From: an uncultured Bacteroidales bacterium
GTDB taxonomy: Bacteria; Bacteroidota; Bacteroidia; Bacteroidales; UBA932
Assembly (NCBI GenBank): GCA_949286415.1
Contig: CASEBV010000010.1
Span: 52,834-116,833, forward strand
DNA length: 64,000 nucleotides
Reading direction: 5' to 3'
Shown: piece after piece, positions 46,474-55,821 of the stretch
Numbering within the stretch: position 1 is the stretch's first letter
How the letters are laid out: every line of letters starts with the position of its first letter
The notes under the pieces: model-generated
Seen by the model: the letters and a program-made list of their open reading frames with translations, nothing else
What the model was told of the DNA's origin: nothing
Databases searched by the model: none
Translations under genes and position numbers: made by a program

Positions 46474-48795
46474 TTATCTTGTGCGTGTGGTGCGGAGGCG
46501 GAAATCGATTTCTCCGCTGCCTGTGAGTGTCTTGTGGTCAATCCTGTAGCTGCCGTATTTCTTGCCTCCGACAGTGATGCCGTCGATGTATTTCATCTCA
46601 TCTCCCGGAGTCCTGGTGATGACGAGCCTGTCCTTGCCTGAATATTTCGGGTCAAGCGTGATTTCCACCTTCTCGAATCTCGGAGTCGTGAAAGTGTAGT
46701 GCGGCTCTCCCGGACAGTCAGGATAGAAGCCCATCATCGAGAACACTGCCCAGGCTGACATTGTGCCTGTGTCGTCGTTACCCGGGATTCCGTCAGGCTC
46801 CGGCCTGTAATATGTGTCGAGCAGCCTTGCCACCTGTTCCTGCGTTCTCCATTCCTGTCCCTTGAAATAGCTGAACAGATACGCGTACGCTATGTCCGGT
46901 TCGTTGGCAGGGTCGTACAGCCCCTCGTCAAACACCATCTGGAGCTTGTCGACGAATTTTTTCTGCCCGCCCATGAGCCTGGCAAGGCCTTTCACATCGT
47001 GAGGCACATAGAATGTGTAGTTCCATGCGCTTCCCTCATGGAATCCCGGCGCCGTCTCGAAGTTTTCTCCCTGGCGCGGATTGAACGGCGAGTAGAAAGT
47101 CCCGTCCTTCATCAGCGGCCTGAGCGTGCCGTATTCCGGGCACCAGTAATGCCTGTAGCCGAGTGAGCGCTGTCTGTATTTCTCAGCCTCATCCTTGTGT
47201 CCGAGGGAATCGGCAAGCAGGGACAGGGCGTGGTCGGCAATATAGTATTCAAGGGCGTGGGACACGGCATTGTCACCGGAAAGGTCGGCTGAATATACGC
47301 CGAGAGGAATATATCCTTCAGAGATGTACGGGTCCACATCAGGACGCATCCTGTTCTGTGCCCCAGGAGTGTCGGCAGATTTCACGAAAGCCTCCCATGC
47401 TGTCTGGATGTCAAAGTCCTTCAGACCCTTGAACCAAGTGTCGGCTATGACGGGAATGGCAGGGTCCCCCTCCATAGTGAAGGTTTCCCTTCCGTAGAGC
47501 TCCCATTTCGGCATCCAGCCCCATTCCTCATATATACCTATCATGGACCTTACCATGTCGGTCTGCCTGTCCGGCCATACAAGGGTCATGAGCTGGTGCA
47601 GGTTGCGGTAGGTGTCCCAGAGAGAGAATACGGTGTATCTGGTATGTCCTTCCTCGACGGTGCCCACTCCGTCATTTTCCATCAGAGGGTATTCTCCGTT
47701 CACGTCGTTGAGTATATTCGGATGTATGAGGGCATGGTAAAGTGCTGTGTAGAATACCGTCAGGTCCCTTTCGCTGCCTCCGCTCACCTTTATCCTGGAG
47801 AGGTCGGACTCCCATTTGCCGGCTGCCTCTGCCCTGACTTTGTCAAAATTGAAGCCGTCCTGCTCCGCATTGAGGTTCTCCCTCGCATTCTCAGTACTTA
47901 CGAATGACACGCCCATCTGCACTTCAATCTGTTCGCCTTCCTCAGTGTCGAAAGTGAACCAGTAGCCTATGTCGTCTCCGGCCATGTCACGGCCGTATCT
48001 TGTGTACAGCTTGTACTTGCCGTTGTCCGGGGTCCACTCGGCCTCCACCCCTGTCATCGGCCTCTGTTTCTTCCAGTAGCCGCTTTCAGCAGGTGTCTTG
48101 CTGACTCTCATCACGAAGTAGATGGGGAACACGGCCTGCGGATTGTAGCAGAAGGTACCGAGAAGCCTCATCCCTTCAATTTCCGTGTCGCTGACTTTTC
48201 TTACCCATGCCCCGGTCTCGTTGGTCAGTCCTTCTCCGAGATTGAGCAGGATGTTCGCTTTGCCTGCCGGGAAGGTGTAGCGCTCGGCGGAGGTCCTGTC
48301 AGTTGCAGTCACCTCTGTCCTGATGCCATAGGCTGTCAGCAGATTGGTATAATAGCCCGGCTCGGCGTCTTCTTCGGAATATTCGGAGCCGTATAGCCTG
48401 TAGTCGACCTGGAGAGGTCCGGAAGTCGGCATCGTCAGCAGGGCCCCGAGTTCAGGACATCCGACTCCGCTGAGATTCACATGTGAGAATCCCGTGAAGA
48501 ATTTGTTTTCAAAGCAATAGGGCGTGGACCACCAGCGGCTGTCCTTGTCGTAGACATTCAGTTCCGACCCCATCACATTGAATGGGGATACGGACATCAT
48601 TCCGTTGGGGCAGACTGCTCCAGGATTTGTTGTCCCGAAATTGGTAGTTCCGATGAACGGGTCCACATATCCGGTTACTTTCCCGTCTTCAGCGGCTGCC
48701 GTGCCGCTGTCCGCCGATGCCGTTCCTGCGGCAGCGAGGAATGCTGCGGCTACGGCTGCAATTTTTGCCAATGTGGCTGCAAGTGTTCTGGTCAT
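46474..48795 (-). CDS. GH92 alpha-mannosidase, second type
   Basis: 773 residues with an N-terminal signal peptide (hydrophobic ~8-27, then ASA). GH92 motifs: YVDPFIGTTNFGTTNPGAVCP, GFSHVNLSGVGCPELG, FSLWDTYRNLHQLMTLVWP, MVRSMIGIYEEWGWMPKWEL and GNDDTGTMSAWAVFSMMGFYP. Where the neighbouring enzyme has HGNEPSHH, this has PANEPDIAYAYLFSYFKGQEW, so the active site differs; a different linkage (1,3 or 1,6) is likely. Together the two would trim several mannose linkages. No lipobox, so probably periplasmic. Confidence 0.94.
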   Translation of the reverse strand: MTRTLAATLAKIAAVAAAFLAAAGTASADSGTAAAEDGKVTGYVDPFIGTTNFGTTNPGAVCPNGMMSVSPFNVMGSELNVYDKDSRWWSTPYCFENKFFTGFSHVNLSGVGCPELGALLTMPTSGPLQVDYRLYGSEYSEEDAEPGYYTNLLTAYGIRTEVTATDRTSAERYTFPAGKANILLNLGEGLTNETGAWVRKVSDTEIEGMRLLGTFCYNPQAVFPIYFVMRVSKTPAESGYWKKQRPMTGVEAEWTPDNGKYKLYTRYGRDMAGDDIGYWFTFDTEEGEQIEVQMGVSFVSTENARENLNAEQDGFNFDKVRAEAAGKWESDLSRIKVSGGSERDLTVFYTALYHALIHPNILNDVNGEYPLMENDGVGTVEEGHTRYTVFSLWDTYRNLHQLMTLVWPDRQTDMVRSMIGIYEEWGWMPKWELYGRETFTMEGDPAIPVIADTWFKGLKDFDIQTAWEAFVKSADTPGAQNRMRPDVDPYISEGYIPLGVYSADLSGDNAVSHALEYYIADHALSLLADSLGHKDEAEKYRQRSLGYRHYWCPEYGTLRPLMKDGTFYSPFNPRQGENFETAPGFHEGSAWNYTFYVPHDVKGLARLMGGQKKFVDKLQMVFDEGLYDPANEPDIAYAYLFSYFKGQEWRTQEQVARLLDTYYRPEPDGIPGNDDTGTMSAWAVFSMMGFYPDCPGEPHYTFTTPRFEKVEITLDPKYSGKDRLVITRTPGDEMKYIDGITVGGKKYGSYRIDHKTLTGSGEIDFRLRTTRTR

Positions 48796-48876
48796 CAGTT
48801 CTGTTTTTATGGAAAGAGCCCCGCCTGCGGCAAATCAGCTGTCTGCCTCAGGCAAAGGCCCTGTCTGATTTCATTT

Positions 48877-49878
48877 TCAGAGAATGCTCGTCTTCTTCGT
48901 GAAGTCGATGATTTCAGGAATGTATCCGAAGGCAAGTCCCACTACCGTGTCAGCACATCCGTAGTATACGGCCACCCTGCCTGTCTCCGGGTCATGAAGG
49001 GCTGCACATGGGAATGTCACGTTAGGCACATCTCCGGTGCACTCGTAAAGAGTCTCAGGATGAAGGAGGTATGGGCCAGTGCGTGCAATCACTTTCCACG
49101 GCTGGTCAAGGTCGAGAAGGGCCGAGCCGAAAGAGTAGTTGTATCCCTGGCAGGTGCGGTGCACTCCGTGATAGAACATGAGCCATCCCTCGGAAGTCTC
49201 GATAGGGATAGGGCCTGCGCCTATCTTGCAGCACTGCCATGCGCTCTTTTCAAATGGAGACGGCCCCATCACGAAACGGTGCCTGCCCCAGAACTCGAGG
49301 TCAGGGGACTCTGAATAGAATATGTCTCCGAAAGGAGTGTGTCCTGTGTCGCTCGGACGGGAAAGGAGGGCATAGCGTCCGTTGATCTTGCGCGGGAAGA
49401 GCACCCCGTTGCGGTTGTACGGGAGGAATGCATTCTCTATCTGGTGGAAAGTCTTGAAATCCTCTGTCCATGCCACGCCTATTGTAGGGCCGTGGTAGCC
49501 GTTGCACCATGTGACGAAATATTTGTCTTCAATCTTGCATACGCGCGGGTCGTAGCCGTATACCCATTCCCCGACTTCAGGGATGTCGCACTGGAATCTG
49601 AGCGGCTCCGGGTTGAGGTCCCACTTGAGTCCGTCTTTAGAGAAACCGACATGAAGGGTCATCCTGATGTTGGTGTCATCGACGCGGAACACTCCCGCAT
49701 AACCGTCCTTGAAAGGAACAACTGCAGAATTGAATATACTGTTGGAATCAGGAAGAAGATTGCGTGGAATCACAGGATTGGCTGAATATCTCCACATTAC
49801 ATCAGACCTGCCTGCTGGCCTGTCTTCCCATGGCATCCCCGGAAGGGGATTGCCGGCGATTTTGATTTTGGTGTCCAT
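48877..49878 (-). CDS. GH130 mannosyl-N-acetylglucosamine phosphorylase
   Basis: 333 residues, no signal peptide, hence cytoplasmic. The five-bladed propeller of GH130: [22 protein letters not shown], then [21 protein letters not shown], and [26 protein letters not shown], with [25 protein letters not shown] near the end. GH130 enzymes split beta-mannosides with phosphate, giving mannose-1-phosphate. In N-glycan loci the substrate is Man-beta-1,4-GlcNAc, the stub left after GH18 and mannosidase action. It lies between the MFS transporter and the GH92 genes. Confidence 0.93.
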   Translation of the reverse strand: MDTKIKIAGNPLPGMPWEDRPAGRSDVMWRYSANPVIPRNLLPDSNSIFNSAVVPFKDGYAGVFRVDDTNIRMTLHVGFSKDGLKWDLNPEPLRFQCDIPEVGEWVYGYDPRVCKIEDKYFVTWCNGYHGPTIGVAWTEDFKTFHQIENAFLPYNRNGVLFPRKINGRYALLSRPSDTGHTPFGDIFYSESPDLEFWGRHRFVMGPSPFEKSAWQCCKIGAGPIPIETSEGWLMFYHGVHRTCQGYNYSFGSALLDLDQPWKVIARTGPYLLHPETLYECTGDVPNVTFPCAALHDPETGRVAVYYGCADTVVGLAFGYIPEIIDFTKKTSIL

Positions 49879-49919
49879 TATAATATAAATAATTGTTATT
49901 GTTGTGATTCTATATCAAT

Positions 49920-51236
49920 TCAATTGTCTGACTTTGCCGCATTGTCGGGATAAGTGAATGGCAGGAATTTAGTCATGATGAATACCGGGATCACGGCAAT
50001 CATCACCACGGCGAAGAAAATCTTGTATCCCAGTGCATCGCTCAAGAATCCGGATACTGCTCCGGTCACCATTACTGACAGGTTCATGATACCGGATGCA
50101 AATGCATAATGTGCCATCTGGTGCTTCCCCGGAGCTACCTGCTGCATCATGAAAAGTGTCAGCCCCACAAATCCGAATCCATATCCGAAATATTCAAGGA
50201 CAATCCCACCTCCGATGAGCCATATGGATTCAGGCTGTACCCATGCGAGATATGTATATACAAGGAACGGAATGTTGAATATGCACACGAGCGAGAAAAG
50301 CGCTTTCTTCAGACCGAGGTGTGCAATATAATATCCTGCGAAAAGCGACCCGATTACAAAAGCCGCAGCACCGAATGACCCGTAGTAGACTCCTATCTGC
50401 TGCTCGCTGAGTCCCAGTCCTCCTACGGCCCTGTCGGCCTTGAGGAAGAGCGGCACAATCTTGATGACGAATCCTTCTCCCAGCCTGTAAAGTATGATGA
50501 AGGCTATGTACAGCCAAATGTGCTTCTTTGTGAAGAAGTCTCTGATGACTTCCCCGAGCTCTTTCATTATGTCTGCGGATGTCCTGCCGGCAGCGGTATT
50601 TTCCTTTTGGCTGGACGGAAGTATTATCCTGTGCCAGATGCTCAGCAGTACGAGAATTGCGCAGCAGGCAAGCATTATGACGGTCCATGCGGGCAGCGCA
50701 GCCTCCTGTGCAGTGGCTCCGGATTTCTCGTAATGGTTTATGAGCACGCCTGCAATATAGACAAGAAGACCTGTCGCTATGAGCTTGGCAAGATTATAGA
50801 AGGCCCCCTGCCATCCTATGTATTTGGCCTGGTCAGTCTTGCTGAGCTCGGCCATGTACAGTCCGTCAAGGGCAATGTCATGAGTTGCCCCGCTGAGGGC
50901 GATGACGGCAAGGATGGCTATGGAGATGGCGAAGAAATGGTCAAGATGCAGAGCCAGCGCCACAAGACCGAAGCCTACTCCGGAAATCAGCTGCGTGGCG
51001 ACTACAAAGAATTTCTTGGTCTTGAATATTTCAAGGAACGGACTCCACAGAAACTTTATTGTCCACGGGAACATTATTATTGATGTCCAAAGTGCAATCT
51101 GGCTGTCTTCTATCCCCAGCCCCTTGAACATCAGGACACATACCATATTAAGGATTACAAACGGCATTCCCATCGCAAAATATGCGCTCGGTACCCATGT
51201 GAGGGGGGAATGCTTTTTCTGTTGAGTTTCCGTCAT
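49920..51236 (-). CDS. MFS transporter, probable mannosyl-GlcNAc importer
   Basis: 438 residues, twelve membrane helices. The N-terminal AYFAMGMPFVILNMVCVLMFKGLGI and WTIKFLWSPFLEIFKTKKFFV, then ALSGATHDIALDGLYM, resemble AmpG-like and sugar-associated MFS proteins. Its position beside a cytoplasmic GH130 enzyme in an N-glycan locus suggests import of Man-beta-1,4-GlcNAc or mannose across the inner membrane. First gene of the minus-strand arm; 135 bases separate it from the divergent FecR gene. Confidence 0.85.
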   Translation of the reverse strand: MTETQQKKHSPLTWVPSAYFAMGMPFVILNMVCVLMFKGLGIEDSQIALWTSIIMFPWTIKFLWSPFLEIFKTKKFFVVATQLISGVGFGLVALALHLDHFFAISIAILAVIALSGATHDIALDGLYMAELSKTDQAKYIGWQGAFYNLAKLIATGLLVYIAGVLINHYEKSGATAQEAALPAWTVIMLACCAILVLLSIWHRIILPSSQKENTAAGRTSADIMKELGEVIRDFFTKKHIWLYIAFIILYRLGEGFVIKIVPLFLKADRAVGGLGLSEQQIGVYYGSFGAAAFVIGSLFAGYYIAHLGLKKALFSLVCIFNIPFLVYTYLAWVQPESIWLIGGGIVLEYFGYGFGFVGLTLFMMQQVAPGKHQMAHYAFASGIMNLSVMVTGAVSGFLSDALGYKIFFAVVMIAVIPVFIMTKFLPFTYPDNAAKSDN

Positions 51237-51371
51237 AAGATTATTTCCAATTTAATTATGTGGTCATATTTCTACATCATGGCAAATATATGCTTTTTTT
51301 TGAAAAAAATCGCAATTTTATGGAGTCCGGAAACAGAGCTCAGGTGTCTATAATATGTCAAATTCATATCT
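51237..51371. promoter_or_regulatory. Divergent control region of the N-glycan locus
   Basis: 135 AT-rich bases between the divergently transcribed MFS operon and the FecR-SusCD operon. Both arms must start here or nearby. I see no clean TTTG-N19-TAnnTTTG pair in either direction, which would fit use of the alternative sigma factor encoded at the end of the left arm. Confidence 0.4.
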
Positions 51372-52370
51372 ATGGATACATATCTGCTCATAAGATATTT
51401 CAAATGCGCTGTGACTCCGGAAGAGGAACAGGAAGTGCTGCAATGGCTTGCGGATGATCCTGACGGCAGCCGGGCCCGTGAGTTCAATGATGTGCATACA
51501 TTATATATAGGTATGGTCCTTTATGGCGAATCCGAGAAATCCTCATCGCTGCCGGTCCGTGAAGCACTTTCGCCGTCCGCCGGTCCCCGGACTTCCCGCA
51601 ATTCCCATGTGCGCAGGCTTATCTCCTGCGCTGCTGCGGCGGCAGTGCTTGCCGTTGTCGCAGTATTCTCGTCCGTGATTTCATTCAGAGCTGCAGAAGA
51701 GAAGATGTCATCAATGACCCAGGTCATCAGGGTGCCTGCCGGGAAAAGCATGGAGCTTGTCCTGAGCGACGGGACTACAATGTGGCTTAATTCCGGGACG
51801 GAGATAGAATATCCTGCCGTTTTTTCCGGGAAAGACCGGACTGTACATCTCATTTCCGGGGAAGCCATGTTCGATGTGGCCAGGGATGAGGACAGACCCT
51901 TCAATGTGGAGACTTTCGCTTCAGTCATTTCAGTGCTTGGCACCAAGTTCAATGTTGCAGTCGACAGCGAGTCCGGAAGTTTTTCCGCCGCTCTGCTGCG
52001 CGGGGCTGTCAAGGTCAGGAGTCTGCTCCCGGGCAATGATTCCGAATATCTGCTTCGGCCAAACGAGATGATCCGCACCGACGGTGACGGTTTCATTATG
52101 TCCAGAATATCTGATGCGGGGAGCGTGGAATGCTGGACAAAGGGCCTCGTAGATGTGGCCGGTGTGCCGTTTGACGAACTTATGCGCAAATTTGAGCTGC
52201 TTTTTGATGTGGATATAATAATAGAAAGGAAAGAAATGCCTGTCGTACGGTATACCTGGGGCAAAATAAGGGTGTCGGAAGGGCTGGATCATGCTCTTGG
52301 CGTGCTCTCAAAGGCCAGCGACTTCAGCTGGGAACGCAATTTTGAGACAGGTTCTGTGATAATACGCTGA
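51372..52370 (+). CDS. FecR-type anti-sigma factor
   Basis: 332 residues. The cytoplasmic N-terminus (residues 1-75, CAVTPEEEQEVLQWLADDP) binds the sigma factor. One membrane helix is at ~80-105. The periplasmic FecR domain has IRVPAGKSMELVLSDGTTMWLNSGTEIEYPA, then GEAMFDVARDEDRPFNVET and VLGTKFNV; the last ~80 residues (VPFDELMRKFELLFDVDIIIE) form the secretin/TonB short-N-domain partner region. It transmits substrate binding at SusC to the ECF sigma factor. The sigma gene is not adjacent but at the far end of the divergent arm. Confidence 0.95.
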   Translation: MDTYLLIRYFKCAVTPEEEQEVLQWLADDPDGSRAREFNDVHTLYIGMVLYGESEKSSSLPVREALSPSAGPRTSRNSHVRRLISCAAAAAVLAVVAVFSSVISFRAAEEKMSSMTQVIRVPAGKSMELVLSDGTTMWLNSGTEIEYPAVFSGKDRTVHLISGEAMFDVARDEDRPFNVETFASVISVLGTKFNVAVDSESGSFSAALLRGAVKVRSLLPGNDSEYLLRPNEMIRTDGDGFIMSRISDAGSVECWTKGLVDVAGVPFDELMRKFELLFDVDIIIERKEMPVVRYTWGKIRVSEGLDHALGVLSKASDFSWERNFETGSVIIR

Positions 52371-52434
52371 CAGACAATGTATTCCCACATATTGTTTTCT
52401 GAGATAATACTGTAATAAAACTAATAATTCATTA

Positions 52435-55400
52435 ATGTCTATGAACAAAAGTCTGTTAATCAAAATCTTCAGACTGCTGCTGGTGACAGCGGCCGTGGCG
52501 GTTTTCTCTCCGCTTGCGGCGTATGCTCAGGACGGAATCACCCTGAAGATGGACAACGCTCCTCTTCATCAGGCGGTGGAAGCCCTTGAGCAGCAGTCGG
52601 ACTATCTTTTCCTGATGGACCAGGTGGATATGGACATGCTTGTGAGCATTGACGCCGAGAACCAGCCTATTGCTGCCGTTCTTGACAAGATGTTTGGTGG
52701 CAAGGACATAGTCTGGGATATTCAGGGCAACAATGTCTATATTTCCCGCAGTCAGGGACAGGAGGAAAGTACATCGCCCGAAGGCAATGTGATTTCCGGA
52801 ACGGTCATTGACTCGTATGGTACCCCTGTTATCGGGGGGGGCGTGCTCATCAAGGGGACAACCATCGGTGCAAGCACAGACCTTGACGGAAAATTCTCAT
52901 TTGTCCTTCCTGACGGCATGGATTCGGCCGTGCTTGAATTTACCTGTCTCGGATATAAGACAGCCGAATATCCGATCGGAAACAGGAGAGTATTCAATGT
53001 CACTCTCGAGGACGATTCCATCATGATGGAAGGGACTGTGGTCACCGCCCTCGGTATCAGAAGGGCAGAGAAGGCCCTGTCCTATAATGTCCAGGAAGTC
53101 AAGTCTGACGAACTGCTTGCCAACAAGGATGCAAACTTCGTCAATTCCCTCAACGGAAAAGTCGCAGGTCTTGTCATCAATGCCTCCTCTTCCGGAGTCG
53201 GAGGTGCCTCCAAGGTCATCATGCGTGGTCAGAAATCCATTGAGCAGTCATCCAATGCCCTCTATGTCATTGACGGTGTGCCTATGTACACCATGGCAAA
53301 GTCCGCAGGCACCGAGTTCGGCTCGCAGGGTGCCACTGACCCTATAGCCGACATCAACCCCGAGGACATCGAGTCTATGACGGTCCTGACAGGTGCCGCC
53401 GCTGCCGCCCTCTATGGCTCGGATGCGGCCAACGGTGCCATTGTCATCACGACGAAACAGGGACAGGCAGGAAAAACATCGGTCACAATTTCCAGCAACA
53501 CGGAGATATTCACTCCGTTCGTGCTTCCCCGTTTCCAGAATACCTACGGCACTGGAAACCTCCTGTCTTCTGCAGGTGCCGGATACTACAGCTGGGGCAA
53601 CAAGATGAGCGCCTGGAACAATTACGGCTATGACCCCAAGAAAGATTATTTCCAGACAGGTGTGACAGGCACGGAGAGTGTGTCATTCTCCACAGGAACA
53701 GAAAAGAACCAGCTCTATCTTTCCGCAGCAGCCGTCAATTCAAGGGGAGTCGTGCCGAACAACAGATACGACAGATACAATTTCACTTTCAGGAACACCA
53801 CATCATTCTTCAATGACAAGATGAAGTTTGACATAGGAGCAAGCTATATCTTGCAGGAGGACCGCAACATGACCAACCAGGGTACTTACAGCAACCCTAT
53901 AGTGGGAGCCTATCTTTTCCCGAGGGGAAATGACTGGGAGGACATCAGGATGTATGAGAGGTGGGATCCTTCAAGAAACCTCTATACCCAGTACTGGCCT
54001 GTCGGGGCTGCCGGCCTGACAATGCAGAACCCGTACTGGATCAACTACCGCAACCTGCGCGAGAACAAGAAGGACCGCTATATGCTCAATGCAGGTCTTT
54101 CATATCAGATATTCGACTGGCTCAGCGTATCGGGACGAATCAGGATAGACAACTCGCACAACGAGTATACCGAGAAGTACTATGCTTCCACCAACAATAC
54201 CCTCACCGACCTGTCGGAGAGAGGCCTTTACTCGGTTGCCGAGACTGACGACAAGCAGATATACGGAGACTTGCTCGTGAACATCAACAAGACCTGGGAT
54301 GACTGGAGCCTGCAGGCCACTGCCGGAGCGTCATTCACAGACATGAGGTCAGATCTCCTTCAGGTGAGGGGACCGATTTCCGACGGCTCAATCGAAGGGG
54401 AGCGTGCCGGACTTGCCAATGTCTTCAATGTCATGAACCTCAGCCAGTCCCGTACTTCACGCCTCCAGTCGGGATGGAGAGAGCAGACACAGTCCGTATT
54501 TGCTTCAGCCGAAATAGGATTCAAAGGTGCATATTATCTCACCTTTACAGGCAGAAACGACTGGCCGTCCCAGCTCGCCGGCCCGAATTCACACCAGAAG
54601 TCATTCTTCTATCCTTCGGTCGGAGCTTCCATTGTGCTGTCGGAGGTCATCGGCAATATGCCGGAACTCCTTGAATATGTCAAGATCCGCGGTTCGTACG
54701 CATCTGTCGGAGTGCCATTCGAGAGATTCATCGCCAACCCGCAGTATTCATGGAACTCGGACAACACTTCATGGAACACCCAGACGCAGTATCCTCTCTA
54801 CAACCTCAAGCCTGAGAGGACATCGTCGTGGGAGGTCGGACTCACCATGCGCTTCCTCAGGTATTTCAATCTTGACGCGACATATTACCATGCCCTGACA
54901 TTTAACCAGACCTTCGACCCGAAGATTTCCGTCGGCTCCGGCTGGTCCAACATGTATGTGCAGTCAGGAAGCGTCCTCAACAATGGTCTGGAACTTTCCC
55001 TCGGATTCGACAATACCTGGGGCATATTCAACTGGAACAGCAACTTCACTTTCTCAACCAACCACAACAAGATTCTCTCCCTTGCAGACGATGTCGTGGT
55101 GGAAGGAGTGCATCTTGACATTCCTCAGCTTGACATGGAAGGCCTCGACCAGGCTCACTTCATTCTCCGCGAGGGCGGTTCCCTCGGGGACCTGTACTCC
55201 CTTGTGGACCTCAAGAGGGACAGCAACGGGATGATTTATATAAATGAAAACGGCCAGGTCAGCAAGGAGAACATCAGTGACCCGGACAAATACATAAAGC
55301 TCGGAAGTGTCCTGCCGAAGGCCAACCTTGCCTGGAACAACAATTTCCGCATTGGCAACTTCAATCTCGGCTTCCTCATCACAGCACGCCTCGGAGGAAT

Positions 55401-55809
55401 AGTGTATTCCAAGACCCAGGCGATGATAGACGGATTCGGAGTGTCCGAAGCCTCTGCCATTGCAAGGGACAATGGCGGTGTCCTGATCAACGGCGGCGAC
55501 CTTGTTGACGCCCAGTCATGGTACCAGACAGTCGGCGAGTCCTCACCTGTGCCCCAGTATTATACATACTCGGCCACGAATGTCCGCCTGCAGGAAGCTT
55601 CCGTCGGATACACTTTCCCGCGCAAAATGCTGAACAATGTGTGTGAACTCACCCTCCAGCTTGTCGGACGCAACCTCTGGATGATATACAACAAGGCACC
55701 GTTCGACCCTGAATCAGTTGCCACAACGGACAATTATTATCAGGGAATCGACTATTTCATGCTCCCGAGCACGAGGAATTTCGGTTTCAACATCAGACTC
55801 AAATTTTAG
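52435..55809 (+). CDS. SusC-type TonB-dependent glycan transporter
   Basis: 1,124 residues. Signal peptide, then an STN domain at about 38-105 (ITLKMDNAPLHQAVEALEQQ), marking it as a transducer that signals to FecR. A carboxypeptidase-like domain follows (VISGTVIDSYGTPVIGGGVLIKG, ~125-205), then the plug (LNGKVAGLVINASSSGVGGASKVIMRG, ALYVIDGVPM, and the ITTKQGQAGK boundary), and a 22-strand barrel ending in FNIRLKF. It imports oligosaccharides with the SusD lid. It starts 64 bases after fecR, in the same operon. Confidence 0.97.
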   Translation: MSMNKSLLIKIFRLLLVTAAVAVFSPLAAYAQDGITLKMDNAPLHQAVEALEQQSDYLFLMDQVDMDMLVSIDAENQPIAAVLDKMFGGKDIVWDIQGNNVYISRSQGQEESTSPEGNVISGTVIDSYGTPVIGGGVLIKGTTIGASTDLDGKFSFVLPDGMDSAVLEFTCLGYKTAEYPIGNRRVFNVTLEDDSIMMEGTVVTALGIRRAEKALSYNVQEVKSDELLANKDANFVNSLNGKVAGLVINASSSGVGGASKVIMRGQKSIEQSSNALYVIDGVPMYTMAKSAGTEFGSQGATDPIADINPEDIESMTVLTGAAAAALYGSDAANGAIVITTKQGQAGKTSVTISSNTEIFTPFVLPRFQNTYGTGNLLSSAGAGYYSWGNKMSAWNNYGYDPKKDYFQTGVTGTESVSFSTGTEKNQLYLSAAAVNSRGVVPNNRYDRYNFTFRNTTSFFNDKMKFDIGASYILQEDRNMTNQGTYSNPIVGAYLFPRGNDWEDIRMYERWDPSRNLYTQYWPVGAAGLTMQNPYWINYRNLRENKKDRYMLNAGLSYQIFDWLSVSGRIRIDNSHNEYTEKYYASTNNTLTDLSERGLYSVAETDDKQIYGDLLVNINKTWDDWSLQATAGASFTDMRSDLLQVRGPISDGSIEGERAGLANVFNVMNLSQSRTSRLQSGWREQTQSVFASAEIGFKGAYYLTFTGRNDWPSQLAGPNSHQKSFFYPSVGASIVLSEVIGNMPELLEYVKIRGSYASVGVPFERFIANPQYSWNSDNTSWNTQTQYPLYNLKPERTSSWEVGLTMRFLRYFNLDATYYHALTFNQTFDPKISVGSGWSNMYVQSGSVLNNGLELSLGFDNTWGIFNWNSNFTFSTNHNKILSLADDVVVEGVHLDIPQLDMEGLDQAHFILREGGSLGDLYSLVDLKRDSNGMIYINENGQVSKENISDPDKYIKLGSVLPKANLAWNNNFRIGNFNLGFLITARLGGIVYSKTQAMIDGFGVSEASAIARDNGGVLINGGDLVDAQSWYQTVGESSPVPQYYTYSATNVRLQEASVGYTFPRKMLNNVCELTLQLVGRNLWMIYNKAPFDPESVATTDNYYQGIDYFMLPSTRNFGFNIRLKF

Positions 55810-55821
55810 GAGGACAGCATC

